Origin: Candidatus Igneacidithiobacillus taiwanensis
GTDB lineage: Bacteria; Pseudomonadota; Gammaproteobacteria; Acidithiobacillales; Acidithiobacillaceae
NCBI GenBank assembly: GCA_002341825.1
Contig: DDOU01000146.1
Location: forward strand, 498-18,943
Direction: 5' to 3'
Length of the DNA: 18,446 nucleotides
The number at the start of each line of letters is the position of its first letter. Positions within the stretch are counted from its first letter, which is position 1. Shown in pieces: positions 6,643 through 14,180 of this stretch. The notes under the pieces were generated by a model. The model was given only the letters and a program-made list of their open reading frames with translations, had not been told where the DNA came from and did no database searches. The position numbers and the translations under genes are program-made.

Positions 6643-7059
6643 TCATTCGGCGTTGTCTCGATGCCCCGCGGACCCAGCGCCCTCGAGCGAGGTGCGCTGA
6701 GCCGCCTCACGCACGCTGTGGGCGGGATGCTCGCGCAGCAACTCCAGCGCTTTTGCCTTGTCTGCCCCATCGGGCAGCTGACGCAGGGCATCCACTACCG
6801 CCAGTCCTTGTACGACGTCGACGTCCGACTGCAGCGCGCATTGGGCAAGGGGTAGAGCGGCCTCACTGCGCCCCTGGTGCTGCAGGCTGAGGATGGCGCC
6901 CATACGCACCTCGGGGTGCGGATTGCGTAAGGCCCAAAGCAGGCGGTCGAAATAGGGGGTGTTGCGCTCCCAGCTCTCGATATTCCTCCCGCAGGCGGGG
7001 CAAACTTCCGCGCCGATCGGAATTTCGGCGTAGCAGAGCGGGCAGTAGTGGTGGTTCAC
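6643..7059 (-). CDS. Zinc-ribbon and HEAT-repeat protein
   Basis: A 138-residue soluble protein of unknown function. Residues 6-23 are a treble zinc ribbon with two CxxC knuckles (YCPLC and VCPACG), followed by helices in the HEAT pattern (LRNPHPEVRMGAILSLQHQG, then VVQGLAVVDALRQLPDGADK and LREHPAHSVREAAQ). Such proteins usually serve as adaptors. The start is unusual: GTG (7057-7059) shares one base with the TAG stop of the DUF190 gene, so translation is likely by re-initiation. Longer forms of this frame, reaching 7380, run through DUF190 and are shadow sequence. It is the last gene of the operon that begins with hyfC, unless transcription stops earlier. Confidence 0.7.
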   Translation of the reverse strand: MNHHYCPLCYAEIPIGAEVCPACGRNIESWERNTPYFDRLLWALRNPHPEVRMGAILSLQHQGRSEAALPLAQCALQSDVDVVQGLAVVDALRQLPDGADKAKALELLREHPAHSVREAAQRTSLEGAGSAGHRDNAE

Positions 7060-7373
7060 TAGCAGCCGCACTCCGCTTCCCAGCGCAGGATATGGTTGGC
7101 GGGCACCAACTCCTGCAGGTGCGGCATGACCGCATCTACGGTCTCGGGTTCGTCGAAGAACTCCAGCACCAAGGGCAAATGCACGTTCAGGCGGAGAATA
7201 TCGTCGGCATGAACGGTTCCTTTGCTGCCAAAACCGGCAATACCGCGAAAGGCCGTAACCCCGTGTACCTTGTATTGATCGTGCAGCATGCGGAAGATTT
7301 CTTCCATGAGATTGTGGCCATCGTGTTTGTCGCCTTCCTTGATATACACCCGTACTACGGAAACGGTCGTCAT
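7059..7373 (-). CDS. DUF190 family protein
   Basis: A 104-residue protein of the DUF190 family, a small alpha/beta fold related to PII-like signalling proteins. Recognisable segments are VVRVYIKEGDKHDGHNLMEEI at the N-terminus (strand and helix), GVTAFRGIAGFGSKGTVHA in the middle, the LPLVLEFFDEPETVDAVMPHL helix and strand, and a Cys-rich end (ECGC). DUF190 is frequently found beside crcB, as here, and is suspected of a regulatory or fluoride-linked role, but no biochemical function is established. ATG 7373 is preceded by GAGAGGTGA, and the gap to crcB is 10 bases. Confidence 0.88.
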   Translation of the reverse strand: MTTVSVVRVYIKEGDKHDGHNLMEEIFRMLHDQYKVHGVTAFRGIAGFGSKGTVHADDILRLNVHLPLVLEFFDEPETVDAVMPHLQELVPANHILRWEAECGC

Positions 7374-7383
7374 GTTTCACCTC

Positions 7384-7761
7384 TCAAATGCTGCGCGATA
7401 TCCAGGCACCGGCAAAGGCCGCTGCTACACAAAGAAACAGGGAAGAAAACATATATAAAAGAGCCTTGGCAGGCTCGCCATTTTCAAATAACACCAAGGT
7501 TTCCAGAGAGAAGGTGGAAAAAGTAGTATAGGCGCCGAGGCCGCCGGTGAGCATTCCCGTGCGCAGTTCTGGCATCAGGGAAATACGCTCCAGGGTCTCA
7601 AAAAAAAGAAAGCCCATGAGAAAGCAACCAAGCACATTGATGCTCAGGGTTGCCCACGGAAAATTGCGGCCAAATACCGTTTGCACCAACAGAGACTGGC
7701 CATAGCGGGCCCAGGCGCCGAGCACGGCGAAGAGCGCTATGAAGCCGAAAGTGGCAAACAT
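7384..7761 (-). CDS. crcB: Fluoride channel CrcB/Fluc
   Basis: Fluc channels export fluoride as antiparallel dimers. The 125-residue protein has four membrane segments and the family marks GAWARYGQS (residues 16-24), the NVLGCFLMGF helix with its conserved Asn, and the GGLGAYTTFSTFS motif that lines the pore (the Thr-Phe-Ser-Thr-Phe ladder). This matches a complete, functional single-domain channel. Start ATG 7761 follows AAGGAGAG, and the gap to hyfB is 12 bases, so it is probably on the same transcript. No fluoride riboswitch can be fitted in the short gap. Fluoride enters cells easily in acidic media as HF, so this would suit an acidophile, an inference only. Confidence 0.95.
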   Translation of the reverse strand: MFATFGFIALFAVLGAWARYGQSLLVQTVFGRNFPWATLSINVLGCFLMGFLFFETLERISLMPELRTGMLTGGLGAYTTFSTFSLETLVLFENGEPAKALLYMFSSLFLCVAAAFAGAWISRSI

Positions 7762-7773
7762 CCGTTACTCTCC

Positions 7774-9741
7774 TTATCCAATAAAGAAAACACTCGCAAA
7801 CAGCAATAGTAATACAATCCCGATATAGGCCAAGTAGGCATTGAGGGAGCCATTTTGTAGCACAAGACCGATACGGTCTGCCGAAATTTGGATCAGGCGC
7901 ACACTGGGGCGAAAGAGCCAAGGGCCAAAAAAGGGGGCCTCACTATAGTTGAAATGTAGCTCGCGAACGAAATACTCGCGTTCCTGATAGGCGCGCTGTA
8001 CTTGATTTTTGGGGCGATAGACGAAGCTATAAAAGACCCGCAAGGCATTGGAAAAAGCCAGCGCGGTGACCGCATTGTCGGCGGGAACCTGACGCAAACC
8101 GTGGGCCCAGACCGGTACCGTTCGGCACCCTTGCTGCCGATGGCTCCAAGCCAAAAGGCCCAGAGGCAGCAGGGCGAGAAGCAGACCGACCAGCAAGAGC
8201 AGTGGCGGCGAGATGAAGGCAAAGTGAAAATGCAGGGGGACGAGGAAGGCGCCGCGGGTCATCGCGCGCACCGCCGCTGGATCTGCCGGCCAGCTGGCAA
8301 AGTGCAGCCAGTGCAGGGTCCAAGGCAGAGCAACCGCATAGAAGAGGACCAGCAGACCGAGGAAGAGCACCGCCCAGCTCCCCTGCGGCCGTTTCTGCAT
8401 CTTTTCCGTTCTTCCGCCAAGCAGACCAATGCCAAAGACCTTGATCATGGTTGCCAGGGCGATGGCCGCCGTCAGCGCCAATCCTGCCCCGCCCAGGGCG
8501 AGGGCAAGTCGGGCTGCCGTATTCTGCAAATGGAAATCCTGGAAAACGGTCTGGAAAAGATACCATTCGCTGGCAAATCCTGCGGTTGGCGGCATTGCCG
8601 CCAGGCTCATTGCCCCCAGCGCCGCCCCCAGGCCCAGGGTCCAGGGGGCCAAGGCCAGGAGCCGACTTTGCGCAATGCGATAGTCGCTTTGAACATCGGC
8701 AGCGCGATCCGCCGCCAACATCATGCTACCCTTGGCAAGGCTGTGGCCACCCAGGTGGATCAGACCGACGGTCCAGGCCAGGGTAGAGAGGTCGACAAAG
8801 CCTTCGGCACGAAAGAGGGAGGCGGCACCGAGGGCGACTATTGCCAAATTGGCATTTTCCGCGGTCGAGAAGGAAAGGAGACGGCGCCAGTTGTTCTGCT
8901 GAAAGGCATAGAGGATGGCAAGGATGGCGGAAACGCTCCCGACAGCGACGAGGAGGATGCCGGTGCTGGTGGCGGCAGACACGGGCAACCAAGCGAGTAG
9001 GCTGCGTCCCAGGGCAAAGTAGGCAACGTTGAGGACGATGCCGGAGAGTATGGCTCCCGAGGCACCGGTGCCGCTGCCATACGCGCCAGGGTACCACTCA
9101 TAAAAGGGCAGGACCCCGAGCTTGGCGCCAAAACCGATCAAAAAGAGCACGGCAATGCCAAAGGCGCTGCCACCATACGCTGCCCAACTCTGCGGCCAGG
9201 CAGAGAATTGGGTGTTGCCCCCGCCCAGCAGCAGAAGGCAAAGCAGCAGGGCCACGGCACCGATCTCAAGGAGGGCGAGCATATAGAGATTGGACTGGCC
9301 GGAGCGTTCGGTCGGAGCCGCGCCGTCGGCGAGAAGGAGGATTGCGCCGCCAAAACTCAAGAATTCCCAGGCGATGAGAAAGGCGATTCCCTCCTGCAGA
9401 CCGGCCACCCCGAGGCTGCCGAGGAGGGCGACGGCGGCACCGGCATACCAGAGACCGGGACGACGGGCGCGACAGGGCGAAAGAAAGGCGGCGAGGGCGG
9501 CCAGTGCCCCCCAGAACAAAACCCAAGCGGCGGCGGCTTGCAGATGCCAGGATACCTGCTCGGCGCTCAGCGACCACAGGACGGCGGTCGCGTGAGTCTC
9601 TGGTACGGCCAGGAAGCAGCCCGCGAGGACGGCCAAGGTGCCTGCCACCAGACTCAGGCGGGCGAGTCCGCCTAGGCGCAGAAGACCCAGGGGAATGGTG
9701 AGAAGTAGGAAAACTACGGCGACGGCAAAACTAGTCAACAT
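7774..9741 (-). CDS. hyfB: HyfB/HycC-like antiporter-type membrane subunit of the Ehr complex
   Basis: A large membrane protein (655 residues) with about 14-16 helices and a C-terminal soluble extension, related to NuoL/MrpA-type proton pumps. Pump-module marks are the broken-helix Glu in AWEFLSFGG (residue 126), the lysine in GFGAKLGVLPFYEW (207) and HLGGHSLAKGSMM with its His and Lys. The ATG at 9741 overlaps the upstream stop by 11 bases, with GGAGG 5 bases before it; a longer frame to 9912 lies inside the fused iron-sulfur gene and is unlikely. It would be the distal proton- or sodium-pumping part. The symbol is a family name only; hydrogenase activity is not implied because the large subunit has lost its Ni ligands. 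Confidence 0.87.
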   Translation of the reverse strand: MLTSFAVAVVFLLLTIPLGLLRLGGLARLSLVAGTLAVLAGCFLAVPETHATAVLWSLSAEQVSWHLQAAAAWVLFWGALAALAAFLSPCRARRPGLWYAGAAVALLGSLGVAGLQEGIAFLIAWEFLSFGGAILLLADGAAPTERSGQSNLYMLALLEIGAVALLLCLLLLGGGNTQFSAWPQSWAAYGGSAFGIAVLFLIGFGAKLGVLPFYEWYPGAYGSGTGASGAILSGIVLNVAYFALGRSLLAWLPVSAATSTGILLVAVGSVSAILAILYAFQQNNWRRLLSFSTAENANLAIVALGAASLFRAEGFVDLSTLAWTVGLIHLGGHSLAKGSMMLAADRAADVQSDYRIAQSRLLALAPWTLGLGAALGAMSLAAMPPTAGFASEWYLFQTVFQDFHLQNTAARLALALGGAGLALTAAIALATMIKVFGIGLLGGRTEKMQKRPQGSWAVLFLGLLVLFYAVALPWTLHWLHFASWPADPAAVRAMTRGAFLVPLHFHFAFISPPLLLLVGLLLALLPLGLLAWSHRQQGCRTVPVWAHGLRQVPADNAVTALAFSNALRVFYSFVYRPKNQVQRAYQEREYFVRELHFNYSEAPFFGPWLFRPSVRLIQISADRIGLVLQNGSLNAYLAYIGIVLLLLFASVFFIG

Positions 9742-10522
9742 AGCGACCTCCTTGCACTCGCTGCGGCTGCCGCGCGAGCAAAAGCAGCAGCGCATGGATG
9801 AGGGCAGCGGGGTTGGGCGGGCAACCCGGCAGCCAGACATCCACGGGCAAAAGGCCGTCCAGCCCGGTACCGCCAGCATAGCCGGCGTCCATCGGCGCCC
9901 CAGAGACCGCACAGGTCCCGACGGCGAGCACCAGACGTGGTTCGGGCATCGCCTCCCAGGTAGCCAGTAGGGGATCGCGCATGGTCGTGGTCACCGGCCC
10001 GGTTACCAGGAGCAGATCGGCAAAGCGCGGCGAAGGGGTAAAGAAAATGCCAAGGCGGTGGAGATTGTAAAAGGGATTGTCAAGGGCAGCGATTTCCGAC
10101 TCGCAGCCGTTGCAAGAGCCGGCATCGACATGCTTGATATGCAGGCTACGCCGCAGACTCTGGGCGATTTTTTGCTGTAGCATCCGACCGTCCTCACTTT
10201 CGACGGCCGCCTGCCATTGCAGATCCTCGCGCCGACGAACGGCAAAAGCCCAGTCTCCCGAACTTTGCAGGGCACCCTCGGGGCAGCTCTCCACACAACT
10301 CTGGCAGACGATGCAGCGAGCATAATCGATGACGATGTTTTCTCCCCGCCGTTGGATGGCTTGGGTGGGGCAGCTCTCGGCGCAGCGTTGACAGTCATTT
10401 TGACAGGCCTCGGGCTGCCAGCGCGGCATACCGAGTACCCCTTCTTGCCCATCCGGGCCGCGCGCAGGCCATTGGGTACTCGCTCGCCCTGCCTTGATTC
10501 CTGCCCAGGTCCAAAATGGCAT
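9731..10522 (-). CDS. hyfI: Fused 2[4Fe-4S] ferredoxin and NuoB-like small subunit
   Basis: A 263-residue iron-sulfur protein joining two roles that HycF/HyfH and HycG/HyfI fill as separate proteins in E. coli. The first 90 residues carry two ferredoxin clusters: Cys40, 44, 47, 51 (C-x3-C-x2-C-x3-CP) and Cys70, 73, 76, 80 (C-x2-C-x2-C-x3-CP). From about residue 128 the small subunit follows, with Cys137/Cys140 (SCNGCE), Cys204 (VGTCAVSG) and Cys234 (PGCPPNP), the complete ligand set of the proximal cluster homologous to N2 in complex I. The electron wire is therefore intact up to the large subunit. ATG 10522 has AGGGGG 6 bases upstream. It overlaps hyfB by 11 bases. Confidence 0.88.
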   Translation of the reverse strand: MPFWTWAGIKAGRASTQWPARGPDGQEGVLGMPRWQPEACQNDCQRCAESCPTQAIQRRGENIVIDYARCIVCQSCVESCPEGALQSSGDWAFAVRRREDLQWQAAVESEDGRMLQQKIAQSLRRSLHIKHVDAGSCNGCESEIAALDNPFYNLHRLGIFFTPSPRFADLLLVTGPVTTTMRDPLLATWEAMPEPRLVLAVGTCAVSGAPMDAGYAGGTGLDGLLPVDVWLPGCPPNPAALIHALLLLLARQPQRVQGGRYVD

Positions 10523-10533
10523 CTCGTCCCCCT

Positions 10534-12027
10534 CTAGCGATCGCAACCGGCTATGGTCAAGCCAAAGCTGGCCTCATTGATGGCGTAGTCCATCATGTTG
10601 GTGTCGTGTACCGTCAGGGGAAAGACCCGCCAGTTGGAAAACGAGGGCGATTTGATCTTTACCCGCTGTAGTCGTCCGTCGCGAATCCGTACGGCATAGA
10701 GCAAGGAGCCGCGCGGTGACTCCGTCCAACCAAGCCCCGCCTGTTCACCGACGGGTACGGTAAACTCGGTGCGGATCGGTCCCGCTTTGAGCCGTCCCGC
10801 CGCCTGCACGATCAGGGCGAAGGCCTCGCGCAGGGACTCGGCACGCACCTCGGCGCGAGCCATGGCATCGCCTTTTTCGCGCACCGGTACGTTGAATCGG
10901 AGCTTGCCGTAGGCCGCGTACGGATGATCCCGGCGCAGATCCCGATCGAGGCCGGAAGCGCGGGCGACGGGGCCGGTGGCACCCTGGTCGAAGGCGGCCT
11001 GCCGGGGTAATACCCCGGTTCCCATCAGGCGATCGAGATGGCTGGCGGTGCTGTGCAGCGCCTGCAGGTAGGCATCGGCCTCGTAGATGAGCGGTTCGAG
11101 TTCGCGTCCCAAATGTTCTGCAGCAATATCCCGGCGCAATCCGCCCACACAGAGCAGGCTACGGAGGAAGCGGGAGCCGCTGAGACGTCCGTTCAGCTGC
11201 TTTACGCGCTCCTCAAGGAGCAGCCCCTCGGCCGATGCCACCTTCAGGGTAGTGGTCTTGGCCAGGAGTCCGAAGTAGTGAAAATGATTGTAGAGGCGCT
11301 CGAGCTCCGCGAGGATCACCCGCAGCAACTGCGCTCGGGTGGGGACCTCGATGCCCCAGGCAGCCTCGACCGCCTGACAATAGGCGAGGGCATGGCAAAC
11401 ACTGCCCACCCCTGAAACGCGCTCGGCGAGGAAGACGGCCTGCTCCGGGCGCAGCCCGACAAAGCGTTTTTCCAAGCCGCGATGCTTGTAGAAGAGCCGC
11501 GGATGATAATGAAGGATGGCCTCACCGATATAGGAGAAGTGAAACTCCCCGGTCTCGACGAAGTCGGCGCGCACCGGCCCCCAATAGAGATCCTGCACTT
11601 GATCGTTGCGCAGCTCCGGCATGGTGGGGGGCGCATAGGCGCCGTGCATTTGGCCGCTCTCGGCTTCGGGCCCCAGGGGTGGGGAATCGATTCGGTAGCC
11701 CTCGTGAATCACCAAGGGATAGGGCTCGGGATGATCCGTGAACGTTACCCCGCCCAGCTCCTGCATCTCCCGCTCGTACCAGCCAAGCAGCGGTACGCTG
11801 CGGGCCAGGGAGGGCAGCTGCCGGTGTCCGCGCAGTTCGAGCAGGAGAAATTGACGATTGCCGGGGCGGCTCAACAGGTAGCGTAGCACGCAGAGATCAT
11901 CCTCCCAGTCGTGCCAGGCGCAGAGGAAGCGCATGCCCTGGGTCAGGCAGTCTTGGGCCGTCGTTTCGAGTGCGGCGGGCTCTACCTGGCGGATTTCTGC
12001 CGCTGGAGCAAAGAGTGCCGGGCTCAT
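10534..12027 (-). CDS. hyfG: Large subunit of an Ehr-type complex: HyfG/NuoCD-like, nickel ligands lost
   Basis: A 497-residue protein with an N-terminal NuoC-like domain (to about residue 110, SVPLLGWYEREMQELGG) and a NuoD/hydrogenase-large-subunit domain (YWGPVRADFVETGEF, RLFYKHRGLEK, AERLYNHFHYFG-like region near 245). Group 4 hydrogenases bind Ni with two CxxC pairs. Here the first, normally RVCGxC, reads RVSGVG (Ser205, Gly208), and the C-terminal one, normally DPCxxC, reads GLTIAG (Thr491, Gly494), with a lone Cys495 one position off. The helix with VCHALAY (Cys211) is also shifted. A NiFe centre is therefore very unlikely. Overlaps hyfF by ATGA and is followed after 11 bases by the iron-sulfur fusion. 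It may be an ancestral or repurposed quinone- or other-acceptor site. Confidence 0.85.
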   Translation of the reverse strand: MSPALFAPAAEIRQVEPAALETTAQDCLTQGMRFLCAWHDWEDDLCVLRYLLSRPGNRQFLLLELRGHRQLPSLARSVPLLGWYEREMQELGGVTFTDHPEPYPLVIHEGYRIDSPPLGPEAESGQMHGAYAPPTMPELRNDQVQDLYWGPVRADFVETGEFHFSYIGEAILHYHPRLFYKHRGLEKRFVGLRPEQAVFLAERVSGVGSVCHALAYCQAVEAAWGIEVPTRAQLLRVILAELERLYNHFHYFGLLAKTTTLKVASAEGLLLEERVKQLNGRLSGSRFLRSLLCVGGLRRDIAAEHLGRELEPLIYEADAYLQALHSTASHLDRLMGTGVLPRQAAFDQGATGPVARASGLDRDLRRDHPYAAYGKLRFNVPVREKGDAMARAEVRAESLREAFALIVQAAGRLKAGPIRTEFTVPVGEQAGLGWTESPRGSLLYAVRIRDGRLQRVKIKSPSFSNWRVFPLTVHDTNMMDYAINEASFGLTIAGCDR

Positions 12028-13487
12028 GGGGCTACCCGAAAGGCGGCGGCAAAGAAGGTCCACAGGCCGTTGGGCCACCAAAGACCCAAAACGAGAATGG
12101 GAACGAAGGCCAAGAGCATAGGTAAGATGTTCCATGCCGAAAGTCGGAGGCTGGGCGTGGCGCCAGGTTCCGGCTCTGGGCCCCAGATCATCCGTCGAAA
12201 ATGGTTCAGAAAAGCGGTAAAGATGAGGATTAGCAATGCCGCCATAACCCAAACCGCCCACGGGTTTGCGCTCAGGATGCCGCCGCGGAGGATGGTCAGC
12301 TCCGACAAGAAGAGGCCGAAGGGCGGCGCGCCGGTAATGGCGACGGCGCCAAGCAGCCAGATACCCCCGGAGAAGGGATAATAGCGCAACACCCGGCGCA
12401 TCTGGCTCATGAATTTCGTTCCGTAGGCGCGCATCATGTTACCGGCACCAAAGAACATCAACGACTTGGTGAGGGAGTGATTGAGCATATGGTAGAGGGC
12501 TCCGGCAAAGGCTAGGGGCCCGCCAAAGCCAAAACCGATGGCCAGCACCCCCATATGCTCTAAAGAAGAATAGGCAAGCATACGCTTGGCGCCATCCTGG
12601 CGGACGATGAAAAGCCCGGCAACAGCCAGGGAAAATACCCCGAGCACCAATAAGGCGGTATGACCAATGCCGCCGTAGCCGCCGGCATCGACAATGGCCA
12701 AAAACCGGTAGATGCCCAATAGCGCGATGTTGAGCAAGGCGCCGGAGAGCATGGCCGAGGCCGGTGCTGGACCCTCGCTGTGGGCATCGGGCAGCCAGGT
12801 ATGCATGGGCGCAAGGCCAACTTTTGTGCCAAAGCCCACCAAGGTCAACAAAAAGGAGAAGAAGAGCAGCGTTTCTGGAACCTTGGGAGCCGTGGCGCGG
12901 AGATTTGCCCAGGTGAGGGCGTAAGTCGGCCCAAGGCTAAAGGTGCCGCCCCAGTAAAAGAGGATGATGCCGAGGAGGGCGAGAGCGAGGCCCGCCGAGA
13001 CCACGATGAGATATTTCCAGGCCGCCTCGATGCATTCCGCCTCGCGTTCGAAGCCGACCAGGAAGGCGCTGACGATGGTGGTGAAATCGATGGCAATCCA
13101 GAAAATACCGGGATTGTTCATCAGGGGTGCAACGAGCATGGTGAGGGCAAAGCCCGCCTGCAAGGCATAGAACTTATGCAGGCGCGGCTCTTCCTCGGGC
13201 AGCAGCCGCATATAGCCGATGGCGTAAATGGAGGCGAGGAGGTACACCACCCCCACACAAAAGAGCACCCAAGCCCCAAGCGGGGTGAGGAGGAGATATT
13301 GACTGCCACCCACCCAGGCCGCATCGGGGGCGGCGACGAGGATTGCGAGGGTCAGCGCAAAGACGATGAAGGCGCTCAGCAAATTGAGAAACTCTCCCCA
13401 ACGCGGGCGCCGAATCGCCAGTATGGCGACGATGGCCGCGCTGGGCACCGTCCAGAGGGCGGCGATCAGGGCATCAAAGTTGACCAT
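12024..13487 (-). CDS. hyfF: HyfF/NuoM-like antiporter-type membrane subunit
   Basis: A 487-residue membrane protein with about 14 helices, one of two pump-like subunits in this operon. Key residues are LVGFGTKVGLAPMHTWLPDAHSEGP with Lys222, RMLAYSSLEHMG with the typical His, and the HMLNHSLTKSLMFFGAGNM helix. The broken-helix acidic position reads WIAIDFTTI, with Asp134 where Glu is usual, a conservative change. ATG 13487 lies 3 bases after the hyfE stop, and the stop overlaps the large subunit by 4 bases. A long open frame on the opposite strand (12780-14450) is shadow sequence. Predicted to sit next to hyfB in the membrane arm and move cations. Confidence 0.88.
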   Translation of the reverse strand: MVNFDALIAALWTVPSAAIVAILAIRRPRWGEFLNLLSAFIVFALTLAILVAAPDAAWVGGSQYLLLTPLGAWVLFCVGVVYLLASIYAIGYMRLLPEEEPRLHKFYALQAGFALTMLVAPLMNNPGIFWIAIDFTTIVSAFLVGFEREAECIEAAWKYLIVVSAGLALALLGIILFYWGGTFSLGPTYALTWANLRATAPKVPETLLFFSFLLTLVGFGTKVGLAPMHTWLPDAHSEGPAPASAMLSGALLNIALLGIYRFLAIVDAGGYGGIGHTALLVLGVFSLAVAGLFIVRQDGAKRMLAYSSLEHMGVLAIGFGFGGPLAFAGALYHMLNHSLTKSLMFFGAGNMMRAYGTKFMSQMRRVLRYYPFSGGIWLLGAVAITGAPPFGLFLSELTILRGGILSANPWAVWVMAALLILIFTAFLNHFRRMIWGPEPEPGATPSLRLSAWNILPMLLAFVPILVLGLWWPNGLWTFFAAAFRVAP

Positions 13488-13490
13488 GGC

Positions 13491-14171
13491 TCAGCCCACC
13501 AATTTTTGCAGCCCGCGGCTGCTGGTGGTGCCGGCATGACTTTGCAGATAGCGCACCAGCATCCCAAAGGCCATGACGATGGTTACCAGATCAAAAATGA
13601 TCACCAGTTCGAGCAAGGCCGGCATGCCCGGTACGATGATCTGAGAGCCCAAGAAGATGCCATTCTCGATCACCAAAAGGCCGAGGATATGGCTGATCGC
13701 CTCGGAGCGCAGGATCATCATCAAAAAGCCAATCAGCTTGAGGCTGAACATGCAGGTGAGGGCAAGCACGGCAATGTTGTCGACCAAGTTCAGGGCAATG
13801 CCCAGCCGCCGGGCGACTTCATAGGAAAAGATCACCATGACCGCCCCCAAGAGCATGCTCGACGAGGGCTTGAGCAGAGGGGTGAATTCTCGGCTGATGT
13901 TGAGGCGCCGCACCAAGCGCAGCACCAGGTAGGGCAGCAGGGTACCGCGAAAGAGGGCGGAAAGGGCGGCAATGAGGTAGAGCTCGGGGTAGTGCCCGTA
14001 AAAGCCGATGGCGGCGGAAATGGCGGCAATGACCCAGGACTCGGCGGCAAAGGCATAGACATGATTTTTCAACCAGTGGGAGCCCAGCATTACAAACGAG
14101 AGCACCAAGGCAAGAATGGCGAGCAGGCTGAACAGGGAGCTGGCCAAGGGGTCGAGATGGAAGATCAGCAT
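13491..14171 (-). CDS. hyfE: HyfE-like membrane subunit (NuoJ/K-like)
   Basis: A 226-residue membrane protein with about seven helices, characteristic of hydrogenase-4 HyfE. The C-terminal half resembles NuoK, with AISHILGLLVIENGIFLGS carrying the membrane glutamate, and LELVIIFDLVTIVMA after it. It is expected to bridge the ion-conducting axis between hyfC and the antiporter subunits. ATG 14171 follows TAGGAG at 6 bases; gaps of 9 bases to hyfC and 3 bases to hyfF show one operon. No catalytic site is present in this family. Confidence 0.85.
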   Translation of the reverse strand: MLIFHLDPLASSLFSLLAILALVLSFVMLGSHWLKNHVYAFAAESWVIAAISAAIGFYGHYPELYLIAALSALFRGTLLPYLVLRLVRRLNISREFTPLLKPSSSMLLGAVMVIFSYEVARRLGIALNLVDNIAVLALTCMFSLKLIGFLMMILRSEAISHILGLLVIENGIFLGSQIIVPGMPALLELVIIFDLVTIVMAFGMLVRYLQSHAGTTSSRGLQKLVG

Positions 14172-14180
14172 GGCCGGCTC

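Noticed and set aside
7762..7773. Fluoride riboswitch upstream of crcB
   Set aside because: Only 12 bases separate crcB from hyfB, and I see no crcB-motif aptamer fold in the end of hyfB.
8002..9000. 332-codon + strand frame opposite hyfB
   Set aside because: Same reasoning: the composition is low-complexity and polar, and the minus-strand hyfB motifs explain the stretch.
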